A stretch of DNA of 64,000 nucleotides, taken from contig JACKEQ010000012.1 in assembly GCA_020632885.1 (NCBI GenBank), positions 62,001-126,000 of the forward strand, written 5' to 3'. A program made the position numbers and the translations under genes. The notes beneath the pieces were generated by a model. The model saw only the letters and a list, made by a program, of their open reading frames with translations, searched no databases and had not been told where the DNA came from. Source of the stretch: Alphaproteobacteria bacterium. GTDB taxonomy: Bacteria; Myxococcota_A; UBA796; GCA-2862545. Positions 53,266 through 61,803 of the stretch are shown here, piece by piece (positions within the stretch are counted from its first letter, which is position 1; every line of letters starts with the position of its first letter).

Positions 53266-53955
53266 CTATCGGGGTGGACGGAACACCGCTCCGTCGGTGA
53301 CCCATCCCCGCCGGCCATCGCCCGTCTCCACGAGCAGGAAGTCGCCGGCCTGCCGGAGCACGGCGAGCTCCGCACCGGGCTTCACCTCGGCCTCCGGAAC
53401 CGCCGCCAGATCCGGGATGGCGCGGAGCACGGCCGGACGGTCGACCACCACCGCGAGCGGCCCGCTCGCCTGCACCCACCAGCCCCAGGCGGCCAGGAAG
53501 ACGAGCGCCGTCCCCAGCAGCCACACCACCACCGAAGGCGCCCTGCTCGCCTCCTTGCGCGCGCGGCGCAGGAAGAGCATGCCGCTGCTCACGGCAGACA
53601 GCAGGAGCCCCACCAGTCCGAGCTCTCCAGGGGTGACGATCTGCATCCACAGGGACGGGGTGGCCGCGGGGGTCGGCACGCCCGAGAGCTCCGAGCGCGC
53701 GATGGCGAGGTTGTGGTTCACGCCGGACGTGCGGGGCCTCAACAGGCCGGCAGCCCGCCACCAGGCGATGGCGCGCGGGAGGTCGCCGCGGCGGTAGTAC
53801 GCGTTCCCGAGGTCGAACTTGAGCTTGCCGCTCCCCCATCCGTCCATCGCGGTGGGCTCCCAGGCCTCGATCGCCCCACCGAGGTCGCCCTGGGCCCAGA
53901 GGGTCGCACCGTCCTGGATGGGCCCCGCGAAGGCCGTGAGCACGAGCGCGATCAC
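53266..53955 (-). CDS. batE: BatE-like TPR/SH3 membrane protein
   Basis: 229 aa from GTG 53955, overlapping the batD stop (GTGA). Signal sequence MIALVLTAFAGP, a short TPR region (LKFDLGNAYYRRGDLPRAIA, WWRAAGLLRPRTSGVNHNLA), then two membrane spans around residues 110-165. A C-terminal SH3-like domain follows (VVDRPAVLRAIPD ... GDFLLVETGDGRRGWVTDGA). This order is that of BatE in Bat (Bacteroides aerotolerance-type) operons, thought to help with oxidative stress or envelope integrity (family knowledge). Position at the end of the bat run supports the call. Confidence 0.8.
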   Translation of the reverse strand: MIALVLTAFAGPIQDGATLWAQGDLGGAIEAWEPTAMDGWGSGKLKFDLGNAYYRRGDLPRAIAWWRAAGLLRPRTSGVNHNLAIARSELSGVPTPAATPSLWMQIVTPGELGLVGLLLSAVSSGMLFLRRARKEASRAPSVVVWLLGTALVFLAAWGWWVQASGPLAVVVDRPAVLRAIPDLAAVPEAEVKPGAELAVLRQAGDFLLVETGDGRRGWVTDGAVFRPPR

Positions 53956-55562
53956 GCGAGCCTCCCGATGGCGTCCCGCACCATCACCTCGAGGTCGGGG
54001 CCGGGCGCCTCACCCGCGAACCGGCAGCGATCCAGCGAGGCGAACGCGTTCTCGACGCGGTGCTGCAGGTCGTCGTGCAGGGCGGCCAGGGCCTCGGGCC
54101 GACGAAGTGTTCCCACGGGCACCTTCACGTGGGCCGCGAGGGCCTCGCGCAGGGCGAGGTCGAGGACCGCGAGGCGCTCGGCTCCGTCCGCGGGCAGGGA
54201 CTTCAGCCGATCCGCACCGCGGACCTCCTTCACGTTGGCCGCGCGGCGGCGACGCCACCAGGCCCGCGTGGCGGACGCACCCTCGCCCACGAGGAGCAGG
54301 CCGCCGGGCAGGGACACCGCGAGCCAGAGGAACGGGAGCACGGGTGCGGTGGGCGGAACCGTGGCCACACCCCAGGTGTAGACGTCCACGAGCTCGACGG
54401 GGGCGGCCGACTCCAGGGGCACGTCGCCGCTCGCGAACGACTTCACGTCGCCCTCGGCCGCCTCACCGGTGACCACGAGGGACCCGGGGTCCACCGACAG
54501 GGTCGTGTAGCGGCCCTGCTTCGGTGAGAAGACGACGAGGTCGAGGGGCGGGAGGTCGAGCTCGCCGGGGGCCGTGGGCACGAGGTGCAGGCGGAAGGTC
54601 TTCGCGCCCACGTACGCGCCGTCCACGAGACGCCCGCCGTCCTCGGCGGTGTCGCGGTAGACGCGCGCCCCCTCGAGGGTGGGCGCGGGCAGGTCGAAGC
54701 CGTCGACCACGCCGTCGCCCGCGACCGTCACGGTCCAGGGGACGGTCTGCCCCACGACCGCCTTCTCGACCCCGAGCCGGCTCTGGACGCGGAACTCGCC
54801 CACGAGCCCGGTGTAGCCGTCCGGGGCCTCCGGGAGCGGCTTGATGCGCAGCTTCGCGGGCTTCGTGGCGGGCACGTGCTTGGTGCGCCGTCGACTGGGG
54901 AAGCCCGCAGGGCCCGTCTGCAGGACGTCCACCTTGGCGACGGCAGGGGGCTGGGTGCGGTCGCCCGTGCCCGTGGCCACGAGCGGGATCGTGCTCCTCA
55001 CCTGCGTGATGTCACCGCGCGGGTCGCCGATCTCGGTGGTCTGGCTGACCATGTCACCGTGCGCGGGCCGCGCGAGCCCCTGGAGATCCGGAAGGCTCCA
55101 GGCGACGTTGCCGACGGGCACCCGCGCGGTCAGCTCGGCCTGGTAGAGCACCACCTCGCCCTCCCAGACCACCTCACGCGGGAAGCCGGCCTGCACGACG
55201 ATGTCCTCCCCGTTCGCCGTGCGCTCGCCACGGGGACGCGCGCGGATCAGGACGGACTCCGTCCGGAGGGGCTCCGCGTTGGGGATCTCCACGGTCACCG
55301 GCCCGATGCGGAAGTCGCCCTCCCGCGTGGGCGTGACGTAGTACGTGAAGGCCAGGGTGCGCAGGAGGCCCGTCTGCGGCGTGCTCTCGAAGCGGGACGA
55401 CCGCTCGGCGAACCGGATCTCCAGCCCGTCCACCGGCTCGATGCGCGGCACCGGCACAGACCGCTCGCCCACGACCACCACCGTGACCCGGGTGGTCTGG
55501 GAGACCTCCAGCTCGGGCACCTGGGCCTGGATGGAGACGGTGGCCGCCCAGGCCGGCGACAC
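53952..55562 (-). CDS. batD: BatD-like oxygen tolerance protein
   Basis: At least 536 aa. Ig-like BatD domains (VSQTTRVTVVVVGERSVPVP, FTYYVTPTREGDFRIGPVTVEIP, VLYQAELTARVPVGNVAWS) are followed by a membrane span near residue 400 (VLPFLWLAVSLPGGLLLVG) and a cytoplasmic tail. In frame upstream of the GTG at 55562 the sequence VALLAALLAVSPAWA forms a perfect signal peptide. The true start is therefore probably CTG at 55592, overlapping the end of batB, since no standard codon exists. Part of the coupled bat operon. Confidence 0.85.
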   Translation of the reverse strand: MSPAWAATVSIQAQVPELEVSQTTRVTVVVVGERSVPVPRIEPVDGLEIRFAERSSRFESTPQTGLLRTLAFTYYVTPTREGDFRIGPVTVEIPNAEPLRTESVLIRARPRGERTANGEDIVVQAGFPREVVWEGEVVLYQAELTARVPVGNVAWSLPDLQGLARPAHGDMVSQTTEIGDPRGDITQVRSTIPLVATGTGDRTQPPAVAKVDVLQTGPAGFPSRRRTKHVPATKPAKLRIKPLPEAPDGYTGLVGEFRVQSRLGVEKAVVGQTVPWTVTVAGDGVVDGFDLPAPTLEGARVYRDTAEDGGRLVDGAYVGAKTFRLHLVPTAPGELDLPPLDLVVFSPKQGRYTTLSVDPGSLVVTGEAAEGDVKSFASGDVPLESAAPVELVDVYTWGVATVPPTAPVLPFLWLAVSLPGGLLLVGEGASATRAWWRRRRAANVKEVRGADRLKSLPADGAERLAVLDLALREALAAHVKVPVGTLRRPEALAALHDDLQHRVENAFASLDRCRFAGEAPGPDLEVMVRDAIGRLA

Positions 55563-55585
55563 GGCCAGGAGTGCAGCGAGGAGCG

Positions 55586-57481
55586 CTACCAGGGCTTCGC
55601 CCCCTCGCGCCCCACGAACTGGACGCGCTGCCTGCCCTCCTCGACGGCGTCGAGCATCCGGCCCGCCTGGGTGGGCGTGATGTCGCCCTGGGCCTCGCCC
55701 ATGCCGCTCTCGGAGGCCTGGCTGCTGCCCTCCGCCTCCTGCTCCTGCTCGCCCTGGTCGCCCTCGGCGTCCATCTGGTCGGGGCTCACACCCTCGTTGG
55801 GCGCGTCCTGGGCGGGCTGATCGGGCTGCTGCCCGCCCTGGGATCCGTCTCCGGGGTTGGGCTGCTGCTGCTGCTGGTCGCCGGCGTCGGCCGACCCGTC
55901 GTTCGACTGCTGGTCCTGCTCGCCCTCACCCTGCCCGTCACCGTCCTGGGGATCGTCGCTGCCCTGGTCGCCAGGCGTGGGGTTCTCGGGCTCGTCTTCG
56001 CCCGAGCCGCCCTCGTTCTCATCGTCCCCACCCTGTGACGGCGACGGGGGCGGTGGCGGCTTCTGGCGGCGGCGCTCCTCGAGCTCCTGCGCGACCACCG
56101 AGTGGTTCTGCGCGGCCTGCTCGTGCCCCGGTGCGGCCTGCTCGGCCTCGGTGTACCGCTCCATGGCCGCCTCGAGCTGCCCGCCCTTGTAGCGGGCGTT
56201 GCCGGCGTTGTAGAGCGCATCGGCGTCACCACCGCGCAGCGCGGACGCCCGCTCCCACGCGCTGGCCGCCCCCGTCCAGTCGCCCAGCCGGTAGCGGGAG
56301 GCCGCCAGCCGATCGAGCACGTCGGCGTCGTTCGGACGATCGAGCGCGATCTCCTCGAAGGCCCGCTCGGCACGCCGGAAGTCTCCCGCGCGGAACGCCT
56401 CGTCCGCCTCCTCGAGGGTGCCCGGGGGTGCCGCCATGGCCGGCGAGCTGGCGAGCTGCAGGGCGAGGAGGGCCACCGTGGCCGCTCCGAACGCTCGCCG
56501 ACCGTCGCCCAGCCAGAGCCCGAGCAGCCAGGCGCCCAGCCCGACGCCGAGGGGCACCTGGTAGGCCGACCGCCAGTTCTCGGTCTGCTGGGTCTCGCGC
56601 CTGGCCGCACGCACCTTGGAGCGGATCTCGCTGCGGTACAGGCGCTCCATGTCGGATGCGGCGGGTACGGACTTCACGATCGCTCCCCCGGTGATGCGGG
56701 CCACTTCCTCGAGTGTAGCGAAGTCCGGCACCGTTTTCACCACCTGGCCCTCGTGGGTGAGGACCCCGCCGTCACGGGTGGGGATCGTGCTCGTCGCGTC
56801 TCCGATGGCCACCGTGTAGACCGTGATGCCCGCCTCCTCCGCCTTGCGCGCCGCCTCGAGGGCCTCCTCGGGGGCGTGGGTCTCGCCGTCGCTGAAGATC
56901 ACCACGGCCTTCCCTGCCTTCCCCTCGTCGCGCGAGAGCATCTCGCGGGCCACGTCGAGGGCCTTGGCCACCGAGCTCCCCTGCGCCTTGAACATGGACG
57001 TGTCGGCCTCCCCGAGCACCCAGGCCACCGCCTTGTAGTCCTCCGTGAGCGGCAGACGGCCGATGGCCTCGCCGGCGAAGAACACGACAGCCACCCGGTC
57101 GCCCACCACGATGTCGAGGAGGTCCTGGATCTCGCGACGTGCCCGCTCCAGACGGGACGGATCGACGTCGTCCGCGTCCATCGAGCGGCTGAGGTCCAGG
57201 GCGAAGACCATGTCCACGCCCTCGGTCTGCACGTTCACGATCTGCTTGTCGAACGCGGGCTCCGCGAGAGCCAGGCAGGCGCCCACGAGCCCCAGGAGCA
57301 GCAGCAGGTCGCGAAGGGACCGCCGCCGACGCGTGCCGGCCGGGAGCACCCGCAGCGCCAGCTCGCGCCCGAAGGCCGCATCCACGCGCCGGTTGTGCAG
57401 CGCGTTGGCCGCCAGCACCACGAGCGCGAGCGCCGCCACGCCCCACGTCGCCGCGAGCCACTCGGGGTGGAGCCAGGTCAC
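55586..57481 (-). CDS. batB: Fused BatB-BatC: VWA domain plus TPR protein
   Basis: 631 aa from GTG 57481, overlapping the batA stop. The N-terminal half is BatB: two membrane segments, then a von Willebrand A domain with intact MIDAS (DLSRS at 96-100) and another span near residue 310. The second half begins with an internal signal-like segment (VALLALQLASSPAMA). It continues as BatC-type TPRs (EADEAFRAGDFRRAERAFEE, ALYNAGNARYKGGQLEAAM) and ends in a long Gln/Asp/Gly/Glu-rich disordered tail. BatB and BatC are separate genes in many genomes, so this is a fusion. Confidence 0.88.
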   Translation of the reverse strand: MTWLHPEWLAATWGVAALALVVLAANALHNRRVDAAFGRELALRVLPAGTRRRRSLRDLLLLLGLVGACLALAEPAFDKQIVNVQTEGVDMVFALDLSRSMDADDVDPSRLERARREIQDLLDIVVGDRVAVVFFAGEAIGRLPLTEDYKAVAWVLGEADTSMFKAQGSSVAKALDVAREMLSRDEGKAGKAVVIFSDGETHAPEEALEAARKAEEAGITVYTVAIGDATSTIPTRDGGVLTHEGQVVKTVPDFATLEEVARITGGAIVKSVPAASDMERLYRSEIRSKVRAARRETQQTENWRSAYQVPLGVGLGAWLLGLWLGDGRRAFGAATVALLALQLASSPAMAAPPGTLEEADEAFRAGDFRRAERAFEEIALDRPNDADVLDRLAASRYRLGDWTGAASAWERASALRGGDADALYNAGNARYKGGQLEAAMERYTEAEQAAPGHEQAAQNHSVVAQELEERRRQKPPPPPSPSQGGDDENEGGSGEDEPENPTPGDQGSDDPQDGDGQGEGEQDQQSNDGSADAGDQQQQQPNPGDGSQGGQQPDQPAQDAPNEGVSPDQMDAEGDQGEQEQEAEGSSQASESGMGEAQGDITPTQAGRMLDAVEEGRQRVQFVGREGAKPW

Positions 57482-58448
57482 GGGCCCTTCCGGAGGATCG
57501 TGCGGCCCAGGAACAGCCCCGCGCCCAGCATCAACACGCCGGGGACGAGCCAGTACCGGTAGCGCTCCTCGTAGTCGACCAGCTCGCGCACCTCGGCCGG
57601 GCTGGGCTCGAGCTCGTCGATCGTGGCGTAGATCCGCTGCAGCGAGGACGTGTCCGTGGCGCGGAAGTACTTGCCGCCGGTGGCCTCCGCCACCTGGGTG
57701 AGCCCCCGGTCGTCCGGGCCGCCGCCGGGCCGCAGGAGATCGATGCCGCGCCGCCGGTTGGACGCCACGCCCACCGAGTAGATCGTGATGCCGAGCGCCG
57801 CCGACGCCTCCGCGGCCTCCATCGGAGAGATGCGACCCGCGTTGTTCTCGCCGTCGGTGAGCAGGATGATCACGCGGTCGGGGGCGTCGAGGTCCTTCAG
57901 GCGCTTCGCGGCCACCGCGATGGCGCTTCCGATCGCGGTGCCCCGGTCTCCCGCCACCCCGATCTCGACGGCGTTCAGGGCCTCGACGAGCGTGGTGTGG
58001 TCCAGGGTCAGCGGGATCTGGGTGAACGCCTCCTCGCCGAACACCACCACGCCGATGCGGTCGTGGGGCCGGTGGTCGATGAACTCCGCCATCACCCCCT
58101 TGGCGACCTGGAGGCGGTTGACCGGCATGCCGCCGCTCCGGAAGTCGTCCTGCCGCATGGACCCGGAGGTGTCGAGGGCGAGCACGATGTCGAGCCCCTC
58201 GGACTCCACGGACACCGAGCGGTGCGGCACCCGCGGGCGCGCGAGGGCCACGATGCAGAGCGCCAGCCCGACCGCGAAGAGCGCGCCGGCAGCCAGTGCA
58301 CCAGCACCCGCGGGCTGAAGCCGCCCTGGATGTGCGCCAGGCCGGGCACCGCGAGCACGTTTCGCCCCGTCAGCCGGCGCTGGAAGAGCAGCCAGCCCAC
58401 CAGGGGTACGAACAACAGCCACGCGGCCGGGGTGGCGAACTCAACCAA
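57478..58448 (-). CDS. batA: BatA VWA-domain protein, frameshifted near its N-terminus
   Basis: From TTG 58448 the frame gives MVEFATPAAWLLFVPLVGWL, the usual BatA opening with a membrane helix, up to SPRVLVHWLPA. At about 58281-58289 the coding frame changes and continues with LFAVGLALCIVALARPRVPH. The VWA domain follows (MIDAS DTSGS, GDRGTAIGSAIAVAAKRLKD, RVIILLTDGENNAGR), and a C-terminal span ends in a basic tail. One missing base in a GGCGCGC stretch explains the break. It overlaps the upstream gene by 8 nt. The VWA part is intact, so a sequencing error is a fair alternative to true loss. Confidence 0.8.
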
Positions 58449-59318
58449 CGGGCACCTCGCCGGGCGGAGGCTGCAGGGTGGTGGGCCGGGTGCTGGCCAC
58501 GAAGGCGCGCAGGTCGCCGTCCAGGCCGTCGAAGAAGTCCTCGCCGGGCCGGACCTCCGCGTACTTCACGAGGTCGGTGGCGCGCAGCAGACGCTTGGCC
58601 CGCGGCACGTTGCCCTGCTGGAGGTGGATCATGCCGGCGAGCTGGTCGAGGATCTCCGTCGTGGTCCACGACACCGCGGGGAAGCCGAGCACCTCTTCGG
58701 TGTACTCGCGGAAGATGCGGGACAGCTCGCGCGCCCGGTCCTCGTCGGTGAGCGTGGGGTTCAGACGGACGAGCTCCCAGGCCCGGAGCCAGCGGACGTC
58801 CGGAGGGAGCTTCACGGCCGCGCGCGCCCTGGGCCGGGTGGCCCGACGCCCGGCGACGACCGCCGCCACGAGCAGCCCGAACAGCCCCCCGAGCCCGCAG
58901 GCCAGCCAGCCCCACGGGAAGCTCCACACGGGACCGGGCTCCACGATGTCGCCGAGCTCGCCCATCTTCGGGGCCTCGACACCCATGTCCACCCACAGCG
59001 GCGAGCTCTTCGCCTCCTCCCCCCCGGGCGTGGCCACGACCAGCGGAGTGATCTCGTAGCTCCCCTTCTTGCCCGAGAAGCGCCAGGTCTGCGTGACCAC
59101 GGTGCGGCCGCCGAGCGCCTCCTGCCGGGGTCGCCCACCAGCGAGAAGGTGAGCCCCTCGACCTCCGGAGCGTCCGGCAGCGTGACCCCTTCACCGCGGT
59201 AGACCGTGGTGACCGTGAGAACCCCGCCCGACGCGTTCACGTCGGACACGGTGGCGGACACGTCGAGGTCGGGCACCTCGACCACGGGTGCGCCGCATGC
59301 CAGCAGGAGCACGATCAA
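58441..59318 (-). CDS. Lipoprotein/membrane protein of the bat operon, frameshifted
   Basis: From TTG 59318 (overlapping the DUF58 stop, TTGA) a lipoprotein signal MIVLLLACGAPVVEVPD leads into a beta domain (VSATVSDVNASGGVLTVTTV ... GLTFSLVGDP). At about 59124-59132 (a CCCCGG run) the frame shifts. It continues as QEALGGRTVVTQTWRFSGKK, one membrane helix (GWLACGLGGLFGLLVAAVV) and a cytoplasmic helical part ending at 58441. Such BatD-like-domain proteins with one span sit between DUF58 and BatA in other Bat operons. The exact role is unknown. Confidence 0.72.
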
Positions 59319-60187
59319 CGCCGGGCGACCTCGCGCTGGAAGTAGCCGTGGAGGATCTGGTAGGGGTCGTCCTCCGTGGAGATCGCGACCGCTCCGGCCC
59401 CCGTGCGCCGGAGGCGCTTGAGCCGAGCGTCCACGGTCTGCACGCCACGCGCGGTGAGCCCGTCGATCACGCGGCGTCGGCCGGTCTCGGCGTCGACCGC
59501 CTCCACCAGCCCGAGCTTGCGAAGCCCCTCGTCCAGCGGGTCGCTCACGAGCAGGGCGTGGACCTTGTGGCGCCGGGCGAGCGACCCGAGCTGCGTGTCC
59601 CAGTCGGACGCGTCCAGGAAGTCCGAGATCAGGATGACCACCGCCCGGCGGCGCTGGACCTGACGGACGAACCGGAAGGCCTCGGGCAGCGACGTGCCCC
59701 GGTGGTTGCCGGTGCCCTCGAAGACCTTCTGGATCACGGCCCACGCGTGCCCTCGCGAGCGACGGGGCGTGAGGAAGGCCTCCACGCGGTCGGAGAAGGT
59801 GACGAGCCCGATGCGGTCCTGGTTGCGGATGCTGGCGTACGCGAGACCCCCGGCCACACGGGCGATCTGCAGCCGTCGGTCCGTCCGGCCATCGCGCCCA
59901 CCGCTCCCGACGCGCGTCGACCCGCTGACGTCCACCACGAGCAACACCGTGAGCTGGCGCTCCTCGCGGAACACCTTCACGAACGGCTCGCCCGTGCGCG
60001 CGGTCACGTTCCAGTCGATGTGACGCACGTCGTCGCCGGGTGAGTACTCGCGGACCTCCTCGAACTCCATGCCCTGGCCGCGCACCGCCGAGCGGTAGTC
60101 GCCCGCGAACAGGGAGTCGACCTTTCGGCCCGCGGCGAGATGGAGGCGGCGGAGCTCGCGGAGCTCCTCGGCGGTGAGCGTGGACAT
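59315..60187 (-). CDS. DUF58 domain protein, first gene of the bat operon
   Basis: 290 aa from ATG 60187 (AGAAGGGGAG upstream). It carries the DUF58 signature REYSPGDDVRHIDWNVTART and a VWA-like fold with VVDVSGSTRVG (MIDAS-like) and RAVVILISDFLDASDWD. The start drops the hydrophilic upstream frame. DUF58 proteins normally pair with a MoxR AAA+ ATPase and VWA proteins in envelope or stress functions (family knowledge). Here the VWA partners follow directly, but no moxR gene is present within the window. The gene is divergent from the single-span periplasmic protein at 60288. Confidence 0.88.
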   Translation of the reverse strand: MSTLTAEELRELRRLHLAAGRKVDSLFAGDYRSAVRGQGMEFEEVREYSPGDDVRHIDWNVTARTGEPFVKVFREERQLTVLLVVDVSGSTRVGSGGRDGRTDRRLQIARVAGGLAYASIRNQDRIGLVTFSDRVEAFLTPRRSRGHAWAVIQKVFEGTGNHRGTSLPEAFRFVRQVQRRRAVVILISDFLDASDWDTQLGSLARRHKVHALLVSDPLDEGLRKLGLVEAVDAETGRRRVIDGLTARGVQTVDARLKRLRRTGAGAVAISTEDDPYQILHGYFQREVARR

Positions 60188-60287
60188 CGACTCCCCTTCT
60201 AACAGGCCCGTGCGAACCGGTCTGTCCAGCGGGTGCCCCTCGACGCCACAGCCGACAATGGGTAAGTGCACGGCCCCTGGAGGTTCG

Positions 60288-60908
60288 ATGAACAAGCAAG
60301 CCCAGATCGCCGGAGGCGCCGTGGCGATCGTCGCCCTGCTCGGCCTCGCGTTCTTCCTTCTGCGACCCAGCACGTCCGCCCCCGTTCCGGAGCCGGAGCG
60401 CGTGAAGCCGCCGGTGGAGAAGCTCCGCGACGCCCCCGCGCCCGTGGCCATGCCGACGCCCACGAAGCCCGCGCAGCGCGAGCCGGCGCCCGTGCTCGTC
60501 GCCGCCGATCATCCCTTCCTGAAGATCCCCGCGTACGAGGTCCCCGACATCAAGGACTCCATCAAGGATCCCCTCGGTGTGCTCCCGATCACGCAGGAGG
60601 CGATGGTCCAGTCCATGGACGAGATGCAGGGCGACATCGACGAGTGTGTCGAGAAGCACCTCGCCGACGCCGACCGGCGCCCGATGAGCATCGACTTCCA
60701 CATCAACGCCGAGATCGCCCCCGAGGCGTACGGCCCGCCGGACCCCAAGGCCCGGTACGGCATCGTGCGCGGCGCCAAGGTCATGGACCGCGAGGGCGAC
60801 TACGGCGAGTTCGAGAAGTGCATGACCCGCGCGCTGGAGGACATCCTCTACGACAAGCCCGAGGGCGACGGCGTGCGCGTGAACTGGCAGTACGACTTCA
60901 CGAAGTGA
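60288..60908 (+). CDS. Single-span periplasmic protein, AgmX/TonB-like C-terminal domain
   Basis: 206 aa: N-terminal membrane helix (IAGGAVAIVALLGLAFFLL), Pro/Lys-rich linker, then a small domain with ITQEAMVQSMDEMQGDIDEC, VEKHL, IDFHINAEIAPEAY and FEKCMTRALEDI. The two Cys positions and the amphipathic pattern resemble the C-terminal domain of AgmX/PglI-type proteins, of which a version is also inserted in the macroglobulin N-half. ATG 60288 follows CTGGAGG. The last 11 nt overlap the convergent gene. The role is probably in the envelope but unproven. Confidence 0.7.
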   Translation: MNKQAQIAGGAVAIVALLGLAFFLLRPSTSAPVPEPERVKPPVEKLRDAPAPVAMPTPTKPAQREPAPVLVAADHPFLKIPAYEVPDIKDSIKDPLGVLPITQEAMVQSMDEMQGDIDECVEKHLADADRRPMSIDFHINAEIAPEAYGPPDPKARYGIVRGAKVMDREGDYGEFEKCMTRALEDILYDKPEGDGVRVNWQYDFTK

Positions 60909-61749
60909 AGGACACGGTGCGCCGGAGGCCCTCGGGCATCCGACGCACCAGCCCGTGCACGGTGGAGCGCGTGGCTTCCGGGTGCAGTGGTGTGGCCACC
61001 AGGTCGCCGAAGCGCTCGAGGGCAAGCGACCACCGATCGTCCTCGAGCACCACCGTGCAGGCCGCACCCTCCGCGATCTCCGCCCACACCGCGATGCTGG
61101 CGGGATGCAGGGGTCCGGTGACCCTGTCGAGGGGACGGCGGACCAGGGCGCCCAGCTCGGTGCGCGCAGAGGGCGCGTGGATCGGCACCTCCGCGAGTCG
61201 GAAGGTCCGCAGGGCCGGGAACACGGCCGGATCCGCGATCCGCCCGCCATCCATGGGGTTCAGGAAGCCCACCTCCAGGTGGCGGATCTCCAGGTCCGGC
61301 GACCGCAGGAGGGCCTGGAGGTGCGTCGGGGGACCGAGGGCCACGGTCTCCAGCCAGCGCCACCCGTCGAAGCCTCCGAGCCAGCGGATCACCGGGACCA
61401 GGCGGCGGTCCTGCCGCGCGGAGATCTCCAGGCGTCGCACCGTCCGCCAGCCCGCATGGAGGCGGGTGGCGTCCAGGGCCTCGAGGGACGCCGGCTGCAC
61501 GGTCACCCGGTCGAGGAACCCGCGGCGCCAGCCCGGCCGTCGCACCACCTCCGCGAGAGCGCCGAGGAAGCACGCCTCCGCACGCTCCCGGAGCGCCCGG
61601 GACCCACGGGCTCCCGCCAACCCCACCGCCAGCCACTCTCCGTACGGATCTCCGCGCTCCATCAGCGCATCGGCCAGGATCTGGGCGGGCCGATCGTCGT
61701 CCGGAGCGCTCCACACGTGCTCCCAGAGCTCGTCCAGCGATCCCGTCAT
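60898..61749 (-). CDS. TIGR02996 (repeat-companion) domain protein
   Basis: 283 aa. The start MTGSLDELWEHVWSAPDDDR leads into PAQILADALMERGDPYGEWLAV, the signature of the TIGR02996 domain common in myxobacteria and planctomycetes (family knowledge). The rest consists of leucine-rich-like strands (WRTVRRLEISARQDRRLVPV, LEIRHLEVGFLNP, LRTFRLAEVPIH). It is soluble and cytoplasmic. Its 3' end overlaps the gene on the other strand by 11 nt, and it is divergent from the TonB receptor gene. Function unknown. Confidence 0.78.
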   Translation of the reverse strand: MTGSLDELWEHVWSAPDDDRPAQILADALMERGDPYGEWLAVGLAGARGSRALRERAEACFLGALAEVVRRPGWRRGFLDRVTVQPASLEALDATRLHAGWRTVRRLEISARQDRRLVPVIRWLGGFDGWRWLETVALGPPTHLQALLRSPDLEIRHLEVGFLNPMDGGRIADPAVFPALRTFRLAEVPIHAPSARTELGALVRRPLDRVTGPLHPASIAVWAEIAEGAACTVVLEDDRWSLALERFGDLVATPLHPEATRSTVHGLVRRMPEGLRRTVSFTS

Positions 61750-61803
61750 GGGCGGTCTCGCCCACGCCCGGCTAGGTGCGGACCCTGCCCGAGGAGGCGC
61801 CCC

